6,070 bases of DNA from JALHRI01 sp044351685. Lineage in GTDB: Bacteria > Pseudomonadota > Alphaproteobacteria > Rickettsiales > UBA3002. Position numbers and translations under genes: made by a program. The notes under the pieces are model-generated. The model was not told the origin of the DNA. It did no database searches and saw nothing but the letters and a program-made list of their open reading frames with translations. The stretch is from positions 1-6,070 of the forward strand of contig JBILFK010000096.1 in NCBI GenBank assembly GCA_044351685.1, in the 5' to 3' direction. This document shows, one piece after another, positions 4,801-6,070 of the stretch. The first letter of the stretch is position 1. Each line of letters begins with the position of its first letter.

Positions 4801-6070
4801 CTATTTCCAAAGCGCAGCGTCAATCTTCGGGTTCACCCGTTCAAACGCCACCACGTTGGGTGTTGCACCACTAGCCACATCGCGCACCAATTGCATATGC
4901 AGTGGCAATAATTTCTGCAGATCATACCGCCGCGCAACTATTTCGCGCGCTTCTTTGCCGCAGGCGGCGGCGAATTCTGGTGCATCCAGCATGCGCATCA
5001 CCTGCGCCGCCACATCTTCTGGCGAAAAGAAATCGGCAAGCAAACCATGCTGCTCATGGGTTACCACTTCCTGCACCGGCACCGTGCGCGAGGCAATAAG
5101 CGGCACGCCGCACGCCATGGCCTCCAGCATGCTCCATGACAATACGAACGGATAGGTAAGGTAAATATGCGCAGCAGAAAGCTGAAAAATACGCATCAAA
5201 TCATCGTAGGCAACCGTACCAACAAAGTGAATTCGCTCGCGGTCCAGCGTCACTTTCTCCATCCATATCTGCCGGTAGGTTTTGCCTCCCTTGGCTTTTT
5301 TGCCGTAGCTCACCTCATCGGCACCCACCGCTAAAATATGGATATCCGGACGCTCGCGCAGTAAAATTTCGGCGGCCTGCATAAAAGTTGGAAAGCCGCG
5401 ATACGGCTCGAAGTTACGCGCAATATACGTCACCACCTTATCGCCTTTGTTGAAGGTTTTACCCTTTGGCGTGGTGTAGCTGGCAGTTGCATCGGGGCGC
5501 GCCACCGCAATGTTCACCCCATCATGCAGCACGGCAAGTTTATGGCGATATTCTTTCGGGTGCATGCTCCACTGCCACCAGGTCGGGCAGATACCAAAAT
5601 CGGCGGTATCGAGTGCGATCTGGTTGGTTACGTTTTTCATGCGCACGCGCGCCACATCATCCATCGTCAGTTTATCTTCGGGGTTAAACCCCACATCGGC
5701 ACCATGGGCGCGGTAAAAAAATTCAAAGAAAAACAGGCACGGCGCGCCGGGGAAAATTTCTTTCACAAACAAGCCATCGCCCCAACCCGGGTGGCCGATA
5801 ATGATATCGGGCGTAAACCCACTTTCTTTGAGTTTTTTACACATGCGCCACACTTCTTGCCCTTGCAGCACGGCTTGCTCGGCATGTGCAAGGTAGCGGT
5901 GCGTGTGCGGCGATGCCTGACGCGGCAACGCATAGGTGATGCGTTTCACGCCGGGGATTTCGGCGTTCAGGTGCTTGGTAAGAAACACAATCTCATGGCC
6001 GCCTTCTTCTGCGAATGCGCGCGCCAGATGCTTATACTGGCCGGGCATATTGGGGTGCAGAAAGAGAATG
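4801..6070 (-). CDS. Family 4 glycosyltransferase, 5' end beyond the window
   Basis: This is a GT-B fold, retaining-type glycosyltransferase that probably transfers a sugar from a nucleotide donor to a glycan or lipid acceptor in envelope polysaccharide assembly; donor and acceptor cannot be read from the sequence. An internal Met lies at 6048, but the frame continues to the edge as ILFLHPN directly before MPGQYKHLARAF, the classic N-terminal strand and glycine-containing loop of this fold, so the real start is probably just outside. Counting from that Met (415 residues), an N-terminal domain resembling the Glyco_trans_4_3 type covers about 1-190 with IIIGHPGWGDGLFVKE (82-97). The C-terminal donor domain shows YIARNFEPYRGFPTFMQA (208-225), HFVGTVAYDDL (274-284), LSWSMLEAMACGVPLIAS (303-320) and the HGLLADFFSPEDVA segment. 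The position of the first Glu of the usual E-x7-E motif is Phe301. No signal peptide or membrane segment is seen. It converges on phoB. Confidence 0.9.
   Translation of the reverse strand, partial: ILFLHPNMPGQYKHLARAFAEEGGHEIVFLTKHLNAEIPGVKRITYALPRQASPHTHRYLAHAEQAVLQGQEVWRMCKKLKESGFTPDIIIGHPGWGDGLFVKEIFPGAPCLFFFEFFYRAHGADVGFNPEDKLTMDDVARVRMKNVTNQIALDTADFGICPTWWQWSMHPKEYRHKLAVLHDGVNIAVARPDATASYTTPKGKTFNKGDKVVTYIARNFEPYRGFPTFMQAAEILLRERPDIHILAVGADEVSYGKKAKGGKTYRQIWMEKVTLDRERIHFVGTVAYDDLMRIFQLSAAHIYLTYPFVLSWSMLEAMACGVPLIASRTVPVQEVVTHEQHGLLADFFSPEDVAAQVMRMLDAPEFAAACGKEAREIVARRYDLQKLLPLHMQLVRDVASGATPNVVAFERVNPKIDAALWK

Overview
The window looks like ordinary chromosomal DNA of an alphaproteobacterium. 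The XseA, PurD, YciB and PhoB sequences look alphaproteobacterial, coding is dense on both strands, and base composition is roughly balanced. This assignment rests on recognising the protein families, not on any search. I see no rRNA, tRNA, CRISPR array, transposase, integrase, phage gene or plasmid gene.

Layout, left to right. (1) The 3' end of an unrecognised membrane protein (+), open to the left edge. (2) xseA (-), the large subunit of exonuclease VII, converging on gene 1 so tightly that the two stop codons overlap. (3) purD (+), the GAR synthetase of purine synthesis, divergent from xseA across only 33 bp. (4) A 192-bp convergent spacer made almost entirely of inverted repeats. (5) yciB/ispZ (-), an inner-membrane septation-type protein. 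(6) phoB (+), an OmpR/PhoB-type response regulator, divergent from yciB. (7) A 154-bp convergent spacer. (8) A family-4 glycosyltransferase (-) whose 5' end runs off the right edge.

The genes alternate strand (+ - + - + -), so none is in an operon with a neighbour inside the window. They cover unrelated jobs: DNA repair, purine synthesis, envelope integrity, phosphate-type signalling and glycan assembly. Promoters must lie in the two divergent gaps (xseA/purD and yciB/phoB) or inside the neighbouring coding sequence.

The least ordinary content is in the two convergent spacers. Each carries a copy, in the same orientation, of an 89-bp repeat (2998-3086 and 4661-4749), aligned without gaps and about 81% identical (72/89). 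Each copy can form three stem-loops. Nine of the 17 differences fall in stems, and eight of those form four compensatory base-pair swaps, which suggests selection for a folded nucleic acid. Two A-C mismatches on the + strand become G-U pairs on the - strand, so the RNA, if made, is probably read from the - strand as the 3' tail of yciB and of the glycosyltransferase. Two further hairpins (3094-3126 and 3139-3183) fill the rest of the first spacer. I do not recognise this element as a named family.
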